DNA from: Bacilli bacterium
GTDB taxonomy: Bacteria > Bacillota_I > Bacilli_A > RF39 > UBA660
Length of the DNA: 57,020 nt
Direction: 5' to 3'
Assembly (NCBI GenBank): GCA_900772095.1
Contig: CAAGQJ010000001.1
Span: forward strand, 1-57,020
The position numbers were made by a program, and so were the translations under genes. The notes below the pieces were generated by a model that saw nothing but the letters and a program-made list of their open reading frames with translations, had not been told where the DNA came from and made no database searches. This document shows, in pieces, positions 49,348 to 56,986 of the stretch (positions within the stretch are counted from its first letter, which is position 1; each line of letters begins with the position of its first letter).

Positions 49348-49755
49348 TTAAATACATGCAATATAAGTATCATCTAAACATTTTAAAGTACTAATACAAT
49401 TTAAGTTAATTGTAAAAAATGAATTTGTACTGACATATGGATATGCACTTGTTTGGTCTGGGTTTGGTGCTAGAACTCTACATGTTGCACAACAACCATC
49501 TACAGCTTCTACTCTAAATACACTTGATGTACCAGTATCGCTATCTAAAGTATAAGGCATAGTCCATAAAGTTGCATTAGGACATGAATAGAAACTAACA
49601 GGTCTTGTATTTGCACTAGTACAAATAGAATTATTACCTAAAATAGGTCTATCACATGTATTAAGGCAACTATCAATACATTGTCCTTGTTTTTGAAGTT
49701 TTACAATTGTACATAAAGTATCAGAGAAGCAAGAACAATTATTACCTCCACACAT
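49348..49755 (-). CDS. CotY/CotZ-family spore coat protein
   Basis: 135 residues with 15 Cys. Resembles CotY/CotZ: N-terminal CGGNNCSCFSDTLCTIVKLQ, CLNTCDRPILG, TRPVSFYSC, and a C-terminal FRVEAVDGCCATCRVLAP... NSFFTINLNCISTLKCLDD. CotZ-type proteins form disulfide-linked outer coat or exosporium lattices. GGAGG precedes ATG 49755. It lies 15 bases downstream of a paralogue. Confidence 0.8.
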   Translation of the reverse strand: MCGGNNCSCFSDTLCTIVKLQKQGQCIDSCLNTCDRPILGNNSICTSANTRPVSFYSCPNATLWTMPYTLDSDTGTSSVFRVEAVDGCCATCRVLAPNPDQTSAYPYVSTNSFFTINLNCISTLKCLDDTYIACI

Positions 49756-49770
49756 TATAATACCTCCTTT

Positions 49771-50187
49771 CTAAACACATTCTATAAAAGTATCATCTAA
49801 ACAACGCAAAGCACAAATACAATTACAACTTACAGTAAAAAATGAATCAGTTTTTACATATGGAAAACTTGAACTTTCATCAGGATTAGTAGCAAGAACT
49901 CTACAAGTAACACAATTATCACATACTTTTTCTACTCTAAATGCTGTTGATGTACTATTTATTTCATCACCATTATATGTTATTGTGTATGGTAAAGTTA
50001 AAGGTAAATTGTTTGATGTATATAAAGTAATAGGTCTTGTGTTATAAACAAACGCTTGTGAATTAGAAGTAAATCCTAAAAATGGTCTGTCACATGTGCT
50101 TGGCATATCATCTACCTTTTCAGCCTGGTCTTGTAGTACGTTTATAACTTTTAAAATATTGATGATGCAGCAATCATTATCATTCAT
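49771..50187 (-). CDS. CotY/CotZ-family spore coat protein (paralogue)
   Basis: 138 residues, aligned end to end with the next gene downstream: CCIINILKVINVLQDQ, STCDRPFLG, TRPITLYTS, FRVEKVCDNCVTCRVLATNPDESSSFPYVKTDSFFTVSCNCICALRCLDD. The start is ATG 50187, because GGGGTGG lies 8 bases upstream; a longer frame reaching 50235 would start before it. Probably transcribed with the downstream paralogue in the mother cell, though I found no clear sigma-E/K promoter. Confidence 0.8.
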   Translation of the reverse strand: MNDNDCCIINILKVINVLQDQAEKVDDMPSTCDRPFLGFTSNSQAFVYNTRPITLYTSNNLPLTLPYTITYNGDEINSTSTAFRVEKVCDNCVTCRVLATNPDESSSFPYVKTDSFFTVSCNCICALRCLDDTFIECV

Positions 50188-50302
50188 ATATAATCCACCC
50201 CTTTTTTTATTTCTAATATAAGATATTCTAACCAAATAAAATGGTGTGTTATTAATACCTATTAATAAAGTATATGTTAACGAAATAAAAAATTTAACGT
50301 AC

Positions 50303-50331
50303 TTGACATTTAGTTACTATTAAAATAAAAT
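50303..50331 (+). promoter_or_regulatory. sigma-A-type promoter
   Basis: TTGACA (50303-50308), 17-base spacer, TAAAAT (50326-50331), before the 234-aa gene. Confidence 0.7.
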
Positions 50332-50352
50332 ATATTATACGAGGAGAAGGTT

Positions 50353-51057
50353 ATGGAAGAAAAAAAATATTATTGTGTAAAATTAAATGGATATAATAAT
50401 AAAAATAGTTATTATGGATTAACTAAAAAGAATACTCTTTTGGATGGGGTTTTGAAAAAAGAATATAGTAAATTAGATAAGGATAATCTTGATTATGATT
50501 TTTTATCTTTAGATAGTAAGGTAACTTCATTTAAAAATTCATTTTTAGTAGAAGGTTTTTTTCCTGTCATAGCAGAAGAAGTAGATGGTAAATTATATGA
50601 TGTTATTACTTTAGAAGAAATTCCTTTAGTAAAGGTTGGTTCTAATGAATTTGGTTATACTAGTAAAGAAGCAATTTCTATATATTATGTAAATTTATTA
50701 TTGTCTTTACTTGATGAAGATAGTAGAAAAAGATATATTCAAGCTTTTAATGAATTAAAAAGTACTGATTTTATAAATGTAGAAAATTATAGTGTTTCAG
50801 TTAATAATGAAGAGTTATATGCTGTTAAAGTTGGAGATAAGTTATATGAAAAGTTTACTGGAAATCCACTTTATGAAGAAAGAAGTAATGAAGTAAATTA
50901 TGGTATTACATATGATGATATAGTTAAAAGTGATGGAATTAGTTTTATTAGTGATGATTATATAAATAAAGTTAATTCTATGAGTAAAGATAGTCATAAG
51001 AAGTATAATGTTTTTGTAAGTTGTAGTACTATTGGGAAAGTTAGAACTAGAAAATAG
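50353..51057 (+). CDS. 234-aa protein of unknown function
   Basis: A soluble acidic protein with no TM helix or signal peptide. Two related segments, VDGKLYDVITLEEIPLVKVG and VGDKLYEKFTGNPLYEERS, hint at an internal repeat of small beta units. GAGGAGAAGG precedes ATG 50353. No family recognised. It has its own promoter and lies before the EIIB-like gene. Confidence 0.55.
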   Translation: MEEKKYYCVKLNGYNNKNSYYGLTKKNTLLDGVLKKEYSKLDKDNLDYDFLSLDSKVTSFKNSFLVEGFFPVIAEEVDGKLYDVITLEEIPLVKVGSNEFGYTSKEAISIYYVNLLLSLLDEDSRKRYIQAFNELKSTDFINVENYSVSVNNEELYAVKVGDKLYEKFTGNPLYEERSNEVNYGITYDDIVKSDGISFISDDYINKVNSMSKDSHKKYNVFVSCSTIGKVRTRK

Positions 51058-51105
51058 TTATTTATTTTTGTGATATTTTGATGTATACTTATAATAGGTG
51101 ATTAG

Positions 51106-51417
51106 ATGAAATTAGAATATGTAATATTAATAGTAGTTTTTCTTATTATATTGCTTGCAATAATTAAACTTAATAAAAAAGATGTTAAACTAGATATGAA
51201 TAAATTAGTTGAGTATCTTGGTGGTAAGGAAAATATTGTTGATACGGAAGTAAATTTATCGAGATTTATAGTTACTTTAAATGATATAAGTAAAGTTGAT
51301 AAAGAGGCAATTATTGAATTGGGTGCTAGTGGTATAGTGGAAATGGAAAATCAACTTAAGATAATTTTAGGTCCAAAAAGTGCAACTTTAAAAAAATATA
51401 TTGACGAAATTAAATAA
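51106..51417 (+). CDS. membrane-anchored EIIB-like protein without active cysteine
   Basis: 103 residues: an N-terminal TM helix (5-21) and a domain like PTS glucose-type EIIB (LVEYLGGKENIVDTEVNLSRFIVTLNDISKVDKEAIIELGASGIVEMENQLKIILG, read in parts). In true EIIB the motif has a phosphorylated Cys before TRLR; here the aligned stretch is EVNLSRF, with no Cys anywhere in the domain. It cannot carry phosphate on Cys and may be a sensor or binding module. No EIIC or EIIA is near. Confidence 0.65.
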   Translation: MKLEYVILIVVFLIILLAIIKLNKKDVKLDMNKLVEYLGGKENIVDTEVNLSRFIVTLNDISKVDKEAIIELGASGIVEMENQLKIILGPKSATLKKYIDEIK

Positions 51418-51427
51418 ATTTACAAAA

Positions 51428-51444
51428 TTCGACAAATTACGACA
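51428..51444 (+). promoter_or_regulatory. tandem Spo0A boxes
   Basis: TTCGACA (51428-51434), the exact complement of the 0A box TGTCGAA, and TACGACA (51438-51444), one mismatch, are spaced 10 bases apart as in Spo0A dimer sites. They lie upstream of TATATAA (51459-51465), covering the -35 region of the kinase gene. Confidence 0.6.
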
Positions 51445-51478
51445 TAGTTATCATTTACTATATAAAAGGGTGATAAAT

Positions 51479-52711
51479 ATGTCGTTTTTTGACGCTACAT
51501 TAATTAATATTATATTTATATTTCTTTTGGTATCAATTTATCTTATTTTTGTTTTATATAATAAAGAAATAAAAGATGAAAATAAAGGTAAATTATTAGA
51601 TATAATATGTATATCTATGATGTATCCAATTATAAAATATAGTTTTCTTAGTAAGAATATGGGAATAATTTTCTTTTTAAATCTTCCACTTATTATATTA
51701 TATTTAAAAAGAAGAAAAGTTTCATCTTTTATAGTGTCATTAATAATAATTGGTTATTATACTACTGTATATAATTTTTCATTATATTTTTTATTAATTG
51801 AATATTTAGTTTATTATGTTTTATTTGATGTATATAAAAATAATATAGATAAGACATTAAATATATTTATTTTTTTAAAGGGAATAACTTTATCAATAGA
51901 GTTAATATATTTAATACCATATACGGGACCATTATATAAATTAATTCTTCAAATATTTTTAAATTTATGTATATTTTATTTAACTTCTGTAACAACACTT
52001 AAAATGTTAGAAAAGGGTGAGCAAATTATATCATATAATAAATTATTAAGTGAGTTAGAGAAGGAAAAAGCTTTAAAGAATTCTTTATTTAAGATAACTC
52101 ATGAGGTTAAGAATCCAATTGCGGTTTGTAAGGGTTATTTGTCAATGATGAATTATAATGATATGGAGAAGGTTAAAAAGTATAATGAAATTATTAAAAG
52201 TGAATTAGATAGAACATTAGATATAATGGATAATTTTAGTGAGTATACTAAAATAAATATAAAAAAAGATATAATGGATTTAAATATGTTGATTGAAGAG
52301 TCAATAAATACAATGAAGTTAGTGTTAAAAGAAAAACATATAGAGTTAATTTATGATTCATGTGATGATATTTATATAAATGCTGATTATGCAAGATTAA
52401 AACAAGTTATAACTAATATGATAAAAAATTCAGTTGAAGCTATTGATAAAGAAGAGGGTAAAATAGATATAACATTAAAAGAAACTAAAGATAATGTTTT
52501 AATATTTATAAAAGATAATGGAAGAGGTATGACTAAAGATGAATTAAGGAAAATATCTGATTTATTCTATACTTCGAAGAAAAAGGGTTGTGGTATTGGA
52601 GTATCGCTTTCTAAAGAAATAATTAAATTACATGATGGTAAAATAAAGTATACAAGTACAAAGAATGTTGGTACGATGGTTACTATAAAGTTGCCAAGAA
52701 GTTTACAGTAA
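51479..52711 (+). CDS. orphan sensor histidine kinase, sporulation-type
   Basis: 410 residues. About six TM helices in the first 170 residues without a large extracellular domain, then a HisKA dimerisation domain (FKITHEVKNPIAVCKGYLSMM, H-box His near 204) and an ATPase domain: N-box NMIKNSVEAIDKEEG, G1 DNGRGMTKDEL, F-box FYTSKKKG, G2 GCGIGVSLSKEII. The architecture and H-box resemble KinB/KinC-type kinases that feed Spo0A. No response regulator is adjacent. The start is ATG 51479 with AAGGGTGAT; in-frame upstream starts run into the EIIB-like gene. Confidence 0.8.
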   Translation: MSFFDATLINIIFIFLLVSIYLIFVLYNKEIKDENKGKLLDIICISMMYPIIKYSFLSKNMGIIFFLNLPLIILYLKRRKVSSFIVSLIIIGYYTTVYNFSLYFLLIEYLVYYVLFDVYKNNIDKTLNIFIFLKGITLSIELIYLIPYTGPLYKLILQIFLNLCIFYLTSVTTLKMLEKGEQIISYNKLLSELEKEKALKNSLFKITHEVKNPIAVCKGYLSMMNYNDMEKVKKYNEIIKSELDRTLDIMDNFSEYTKINIKKDIMDLNMLIEESINTMKLVLKEKHIELIYDSCDDIYINADYARLKQVITNMIKNSVEAIDKEEGKIDITLKETKDNVLIFIKDNGRGMTKDELRKISDLFYTSKKKGCGIGVSLSKEIIKLHDGKIKYTSTKNVGTMVTIKLPRSLQ

Positions 52712-52736
52712 AATTATATAAAATAAAATTAAAGTG

Positions 52737-52765
52737 TTTACATAAATTGTTCTTTATATTATCAT
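52737..52765 (+). promoter_or_regulatory. promoter of the NPSTG protein gene
   Basis: TTTACA (52737-52742), 17-base spacer, TATCAT (52760-52765). Confidence 0.6.
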
Positions 52766-52787
52766 AATAATATAGGGAGTGATACTA

Positions 52788-53342
52788 ATGAAAAGAATAT
52801 TAAAATATTTTTTGGTTGCTGTTTTAACACTTAGTTTTGCAATGGGTGTTAATGCTGAAGCAATAGGAAAAGAGAATATTGATTTTGAAGGTGAAATGGT
52901 AACTTATGATAAGACAACTGGAAAATTTAAAGCTGTAATAACTGATAACACTACGTTATTGTATCAAGATGTTCAAGTTGGAGATAGTGAGACTGCTAAA
53001 GAATTAACTAATGCTTATAATGCTTATTTGAGTTCTCCTACTGAAGAAAATCAAACTAGTTTACTAGTTGCTCTTGGAACTGAAAATATTAATGATACAG
53101 AGTGGAGTGATACTCAAAAAACATCTCTTACAAGTGGAATTTTATATGTTAGATGGGTTAAGGTTACAAATAGCGAAACAAATACTACAAAATATGCTTT
53201 TGGGCTTTATAAAGTAGCAGGAGAAACACCAACTCAACAAGAAGAGAAAAATCCTTCAACTGGAATAAGTCCATTATATGTAATTCCAGTGATGGCAATT
53301 CTTGGAGCAGGTTTAGTATTTAAGAAACGAAGATATGAATAA
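52788..53342 (+). CDS. sortase-anchored surface protein (NPSTG motif)
   Basis: 184 residues. Signal peptide (MKRILKYFLVAVLTLSFAMGVNAEA), a soluble domain of about 120 residues, and a classic C-terminal sorting signal: NPSTG, a hydrophobic stretch (SPLYVIPVMAILGAGLVF) and the basic tail KKRRYE. The class B sortase is the convergent neighbour, so the two are likely substrate and enzyme. The start is ATG 52788 behind GGGAGTGAT. Confidence 0.8.
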   Translation: MKRILKYFLVAVLTLSFAMGVNAEAIGKENIDFEGEMVTYDKTTGKFKAVITDNTTLLYQDVQVGDSETAKELTNAYNAYLSSPTEENQTSLLVALGTENINDTEWSDTQKTSLTSGILYVRWVKVTNSETNTTKYAFGLYKVAGETPTQQEEKNPSTGISPLYVIPVMAILGAGLVFKKRRYE

Positions 53343-53343
53343 G

Positions 53344-53366
53344 AAGATAGTTTTCTATCTTTTTTG
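53344..53366 (+). terminator. terminator after NPSTG gene
   Basis: AAGATAG and CTATCTT around TTTT, followed by TTTTT. Confidence 0.85.
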
Positions 53367-53374
53367 TTTTGTAA

Positions 53375-53400
53375 ATAAAAAAGGTTATGAAACCTTTTTA
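53375..53400 (-). terminator. terminator of the sortase gene
   Basis: AAAAAGGTT and AACCTTTTT pair around a short loop; on the minus strand it overlaps the last sortase codons and ends in T residues. Confidence 0.65.
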
Positions 53401-54218
53401 GCGTGTACTACTAATCTAGTATTAGAGTTTTTATAGCAAGTTGATAAAGTTATAATTTTATTACTACCATCTACATCTTTTTCAAAGTTTTTAATGCTTC
53501 TATTTTTTATCATATTAATAAATTCATCATTAGTATCAGTAATTAAGTAATCACTTGTTTCTTTTATTGTATAAACACTAAATATTTCCCAGACACTATC
53601 TTCTTCTAAAGTATTGAAGATAATATAATGTAAACTGTTATCATTTAACCATTCTTCTTCTAAAACATCTTTTAAAGTACTAAATATAGTTGTTCTTTTA
53701 TAAGTGTGCCCATAAATTATAGTATTGCTATTTAAGTCAGGGAATGTGTTACGATAGTCTGTAAAAGCCCAGCCCATAGAGTTCCATTTTTTATTAAAAT
53801 CATGTGTTAAATAAAATTCATTATTTGTAGATTTTACAACGGGCATATCTATTTCTGTACCAAATACTTTTAACCAACCAACCATATCACTATTTTGTTT
53901 AACTAAAGCACTATAGTCTTCTTTTTTAGTAGTTTCTTCTTGTTTATTATCATCAATATCAGTATCAATATCAGTACTATTATCAGTATTATTAATTATC
54001 ACTTGTTTTTTTAATTTTTTGTTAACTTCTATTACTTCATCAGCATCTTTTTTTTGGTCTAAATAAGCTTTCATACCCATTCCCGAGGAAATAAGTAAGA
54101 CAATTGTAAGAATATTTATAATAAAAAGTTTAATACTTTTTTTCTTGCTTCTTACAATTTCATTATTCTTATTATTTTCGTTAACAAAATTAATTAAATT
54201 ATCAATTTTATTATTCAT
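53385..54218 (-). CDS. class B sortase
   Basis: 277 residues. N-terminal TM anchor (about 27-49), a charged linker, then the SrtB domain: NSDMVGWLKVFGTEIDMPVV, HDFNKKWNSMGWAFTDYRN, IIYGHTYKRTTIF with the catalytic His, IITLSTCYKNSNTRLVVHAK with the Cys and Arg. It cleaves sorting motifs and attaches proteins to peptidoglycan. AAGGAG precedes ATG 54218. Convergent with its probable NPSTG substrate. Confidence 0.9.
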   Translation of the reverse strand: MNNKIDNLINFVNENNKNNEIVRSKKKSIKLFIINILTIVLLISSGMGMKAYLDQKKDADEVIEVNKKLKKQVIINNTDNSTDIDTDIDDNKQEETTKKEDYSALVKQNSDMVGWLKVFGTEIDMPVVKSTNNEFYLTHDFNKKWNSMGWAFTDYRNTFPDLNSNTIIYGHTYKRTTIFSTLKDVLEEEWLNDNSLHYIIFNTLEEDSVWEIFSVYTIKETSDYLITDTNDEFINMIKNRSIKNFEKDVDGSNKIITLSTCYKNSNTRLVVHAKKVS

Positions 54219-54365
54219 AAATAACTCCTTATTATTTCATTATTAGTATACAATATTATTAAATAAAAGTAAATGTAAAAAAACTTTAAAAAAAATGTAA
54301 AAATATAATAAAAAGATAGAATAAAATGAAACTTTTTAGTACAATTATAATATGGAGAGATTGTT

Positions 54366-55499
54366 ATGAATTTATTTAGTGAATTAGAAAAAGAAATAAA
54401 AAATATAAAACGAGAATTTGATGAAACAAAGAAACAGGATATAAAAAATGCCACTAAAATAATAAAAAATGAAAATAAAGATATTTATTATAATATTAAA
54501 ACTTTATATAATGATAACAAAAATAATCCTGATGAATTAATTGCTAGGATAATTGTTACTTTTAATTTAGCAATTAATAAAACTTATGAAATAGTAGATA
54601 AATTATTAGAAAGTAGTGCAAAAACAATTATTCATTTATGTAAAAATAATGAAGTATCTGATAGCGATTTAAAAGAATTAGAAAAAATATATAATAGTAA
54701 AATAGAAGAACTAAATAATTTAAATGAAAAATTTGTTAAAACTATGTATCATAATTATGATTTATATATAAAAGGTAAAGATAGTGAATTAGTATTAATT
54801 ATAAAAGAAGGTGAACTTAAGTTAATCACTAGTTTAAGTGATATATTAGATAAAAAGCATCAAATAAAAAGATTGTTTAAGTACAATATTATTCCTTTTG
54901 TTAAATATATAAAAGAAAGTAAAAAGTATGAAAGAGATAATAATAAACAAAAAATAACTGATTATTTTATTAATTTATATAATGAATATATAGAAAGTTC
55001 TTTAAATGAATATAAGATTTTAATAGATGATTATATAGTAAATGAATTAGATAATTTAGATAATAAAATAAAGAAATTAAATAAAAAGAATAAATCAAAA
55101 GATATATTAAAGTTAAAAAATTATTTATTAGAGTTTAATAAAGAGTTGTTTATTAGAAATAAAGATATTCTTTTAGAAATGTCTAATGTATTAAAAGAAG
55201 ATGATAAGGAAAAAGAATTTAAGATTATGTCTAAGAAACTTGATAGAGTTTATAATATTTCATATAAATTTGATAAAGTATTTAATGATTATAAAGAAAG
55301 TAATACTCAAAGTATTTTAATTAATAATAAGTCTTTTGATGGAATAAATAAATTAGTTAAAAATGAAGAAGAAGAAATGGAAAGATATTTTAGTAATAAA
55401 GTTATGTCTTTATTTAAAGAAACAGAAGAGTATTTAAATACTTTAGTATATAAAATAATATTAACTTATTATACTAGCCTAGATGGGTTTTTAAAGTAA
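54366..55499 (+). CDS. 377-aa coiled-coil protein, unknown
   Basis: An entirely alpha-helical, Lys/Glu/Asn-rich soluble protein with no signal peptide or TM helix, starting MNLFSELEKEIKNIKREFDE. Heptad-like segments run through about 90-135 and 215-300. No catalytic or binding motif is visible. GGAGA precedes ATG 54366. A structural or scaffolding role is likely; family not recognised. Confidence 0.6.
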   Translation: MNLFSELEKEIKNIKREFDETKKQDIKNATKIIKNENKDIYYNIKTLYNDNKNNPDELIARIIVTFNLAINKTYEIVDKLLESSAKTIIHLCKNNEVSDSDLKELEKIYNSKIEELNNLNEKFVKTMYHNYDLYIKGKDSELVLIIKEGELKLITSLSDILDKKHQIKRLFKYNIIPFVKYIKESKKYERDNNKQKITDYFINLYNEYIESSLNEYKILIDDYIVNELDNLDNKIKKLNKKNKSKDILKLKNYLLEFNKELFIRNKDILLEMSNVLKEDDKEKEFKIMSKKLDRVYNISYKFDKVFNDYKESNTQSILINNKSFDGINKLVKNEEEEMERYFSNKVMSLFKETEEYLNTLVYKIILTYYTSLDGFLK

Positions 55500-55522
55500 A
55501 AACAAGGGTAAACTTGTTTTTA
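55498..55522 (+). terminator. terminator after the coiled-coil gene
   Basis: AAAACAAG and CTTGTTTT around GGTAAA, then T residues; it touches the stop codon of the convergent coat-like gene. Confidence 0.8.
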
Positions 55523-55711
55523 ATAGTAAACTGGATGATATGGATAATATGGATAATAGTTTGGTCTAAGTAGAAGTGGTGCAGATAAAAAACCTAATGC
55601 AAAAGGAAATACAAAACCACCAAAACGATTATTAGGATTGTTAGGTCTAGGATTATACCTTCTATTATACATATTATAACGATAATATGGTATATTATTA
55701 TTGTAATACAT
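55520..55711 (-). CDS. Tyr/Asn/Pro-rich small protein, probable spore coat component
   Basis: 63 residues, dominated by Tyr, Asn, Pro and Arg: MYYNNNIPYYRYNMYNRRYN, a short hydrophobic middle (GGFVFPFALGFLSAPLLL), and a PYYPYHPVYY end. Tyr-rich small proteins of this kind occur in coats, where Tyr can be cross-linked. AGGAGGAG precedes ATG 55711, and a sigma-K-like promoter sits just upstream, which supports late mother-cell expression. Confidence 0.6.
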   Translation of the reverse strand: MYYNNNIPYYRYNMYNRRYNPRPNNPNNRFGGFVFPFALGFLSAPLLLRPNYYPYYPYHPVYY

Positions 55712-55733
55712 AAATATACTCCTCCTCTAAAAA

Positions 55734-55760
55734 TAATATATGAAAAAAGAAAGGATATGT
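55734..55760 (-). promoter_or_regulatory. sigma-K-like promoter
   Basis: On the minus strand AC (55760-55759), a 16-base spacer and CATATATTA (55742-55734) match the sigma-K consensus AC-N16/17-CATAnnnTA. The predicted start point falls at the ribosome binding site, implying a very short leader. Confidence 0.5.
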
Positions 55761-55765
55761 GATTA

Positions 55766-56869
55766 ATGATGAAAGAAGAAATACTTGCTACTACTATAGT
55801 AGAACATTCTATTAAGGTTGAACCTAAGGAAAGTGTAATAATTATATCTGAGACTACTAAACCTATGCCTCTTATAAAACAATTAATAAAGAAAATTAAG
55901 GAAAAAGATGCTTTAGTAACAGTAAGATTTTTATATCCAGATGTTGATGCTTTAATAAAAGAAGATATGTCTAAGGAAGCAGTTGAGTTATTAGAAAGAC
56001 AAAATAGATTTGATGTAGAAAATTATAATAGTTTTATTAGAATTATGTGTAATCAAAATGATTATGAAGAAAAAAATATTAAACAAGAAACAAGAAAGTT
56101 AATTGGAGATGCTTTAAAAGAAGTTAATGATATAAGAATAAATGAAAGAAAGTGGGTTCTTTTAAATTATCCTTCTGATTTAGATGCATATAAAGCTCAG
56201 ATGACAAATGAAGAGTTTTATAATTATTCTATGAATGTAATGTGTTATGATTATAAACAAATGAGTAAGGATATAGACCCTCTTAAAAAATTAATGGAAA
56301 AAACAGATAAAGTAAGATTAACTGGTGAAGGGACTGATATTACATTTTCTATAAAAGATATGCCTAAGATACCTTGCTGTGGGGAAATGAATATTCCAGA
56401 TGGGGAAATATATTGTGCTCCAGTTAGAAACTCTGTTAATGGGGTTATTAAGTATAATACTCCAAGCCCATATAGAGGAAATATTTATTATGGAGTTACT
56501 TTAACTTTTAAGGATGGTAAGATAATAAACGCTAGTTGTAGTAATGAGAAGGATGTAGATAATTTAAATAAAATATTTGATACAGATGAAGGGGCTAGAT
56601 ATGTTGGAGAGTTTTCTATTGGTTTAAATAAAGATATAATGTATCCAATGGGAGATATACTTTTTGATGAAAAGATAATTGGTAGTATACATTTTACTCC
56701 AGGGGCAGCTTATAAAGATAGTTATAATGGTAATAATTCTAGTATTCATTGGGATATGGTATTAATTCAAAGAGAAGATTATGGTGGAGGTAATATTTAT
56801 TTTGATGATAAATTAATAAGAGAAAATGGAGTATTTGTACTTGAGGAGTTAAAACATTTAAATAAATAA
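55766..56869 (+). CDS. M29-family aminopeptidase
   Basis: 367 residues (ATG 55766 or the next codon 55769). M29 (AmpS/AmpT) landmarks: KVEPKESVIIISE, a middle Tyr-rich helical part, GEGTDITFSI, NIPDGEIYCAPV with a metal-binding Glu, GEFSIGLN with the second Glu, and SIHWDMVLI with His and Asp ligands of the dinuclear metal site. It removes N-terminal residues with broad specificity. AAAGGA lies upstream; a terminator follows. Confidence 0.9.
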   Translation: MMKEEILATTIVEHSIKVEPKESVIIISETTKPMPLIKQLIKKIKEKDALVTVRFLYPDVDALIKEDMSKEAVELLERQNRFDVENYNSFIRIMCNQNDYEEKNIKQETRKLIGDALKEVNDIRINERKWVLLNYPSDLDAYKAQMTNEEFYNYSMNVMCYDYKQMSKDIDPLKKLMEKTDKVRLTGEGTDITFSIKDMPKIPCCGEMNIPDGEIYCAPVRNSVNGVIKYNTPSPYRGNIYYGVTLTFKDGKIINASCSNEKDVDNLNKIFDTDEGARYVGEFSIGLNKDIMYPMGDILFDEKIIGSIHFTPGAAYKDSYNGNNSSIHWDMVLIQREDYGGGNIYFDDKLIRENGVFVLEELKHLNK

Positions 56870-56892
56870 CATACTTAGTGTATGTTTTTTCC
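56868..56892 (+). terminator. terminator after aminopeptidase gene
   Basis: AACATAC and GTATGTT pair around a short loop, followed by TTTTT. Confidence 0.75.
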
Positions 56893-56938
56893 TTTTGTAA
56901 AATAGTGTAAAGTATAGGGTAACATTATTAAAAAAACG

Positions 56939-56962
56939 TTGACATATATATATATATATAAT
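56939..56962 (+). promoter_or_regulatory. promoter with (TA)n spacer
   Basis: TTGACA (56939-56944) and TATAAT (56957-56962) are both consensus but only 12 bases apart; the spacer is pure alternating TA and runs into the -10. Confidence 0.5.
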
Positions 56963-56986
56963 GTGGATGAAGGAAGGAGTAAGAGA

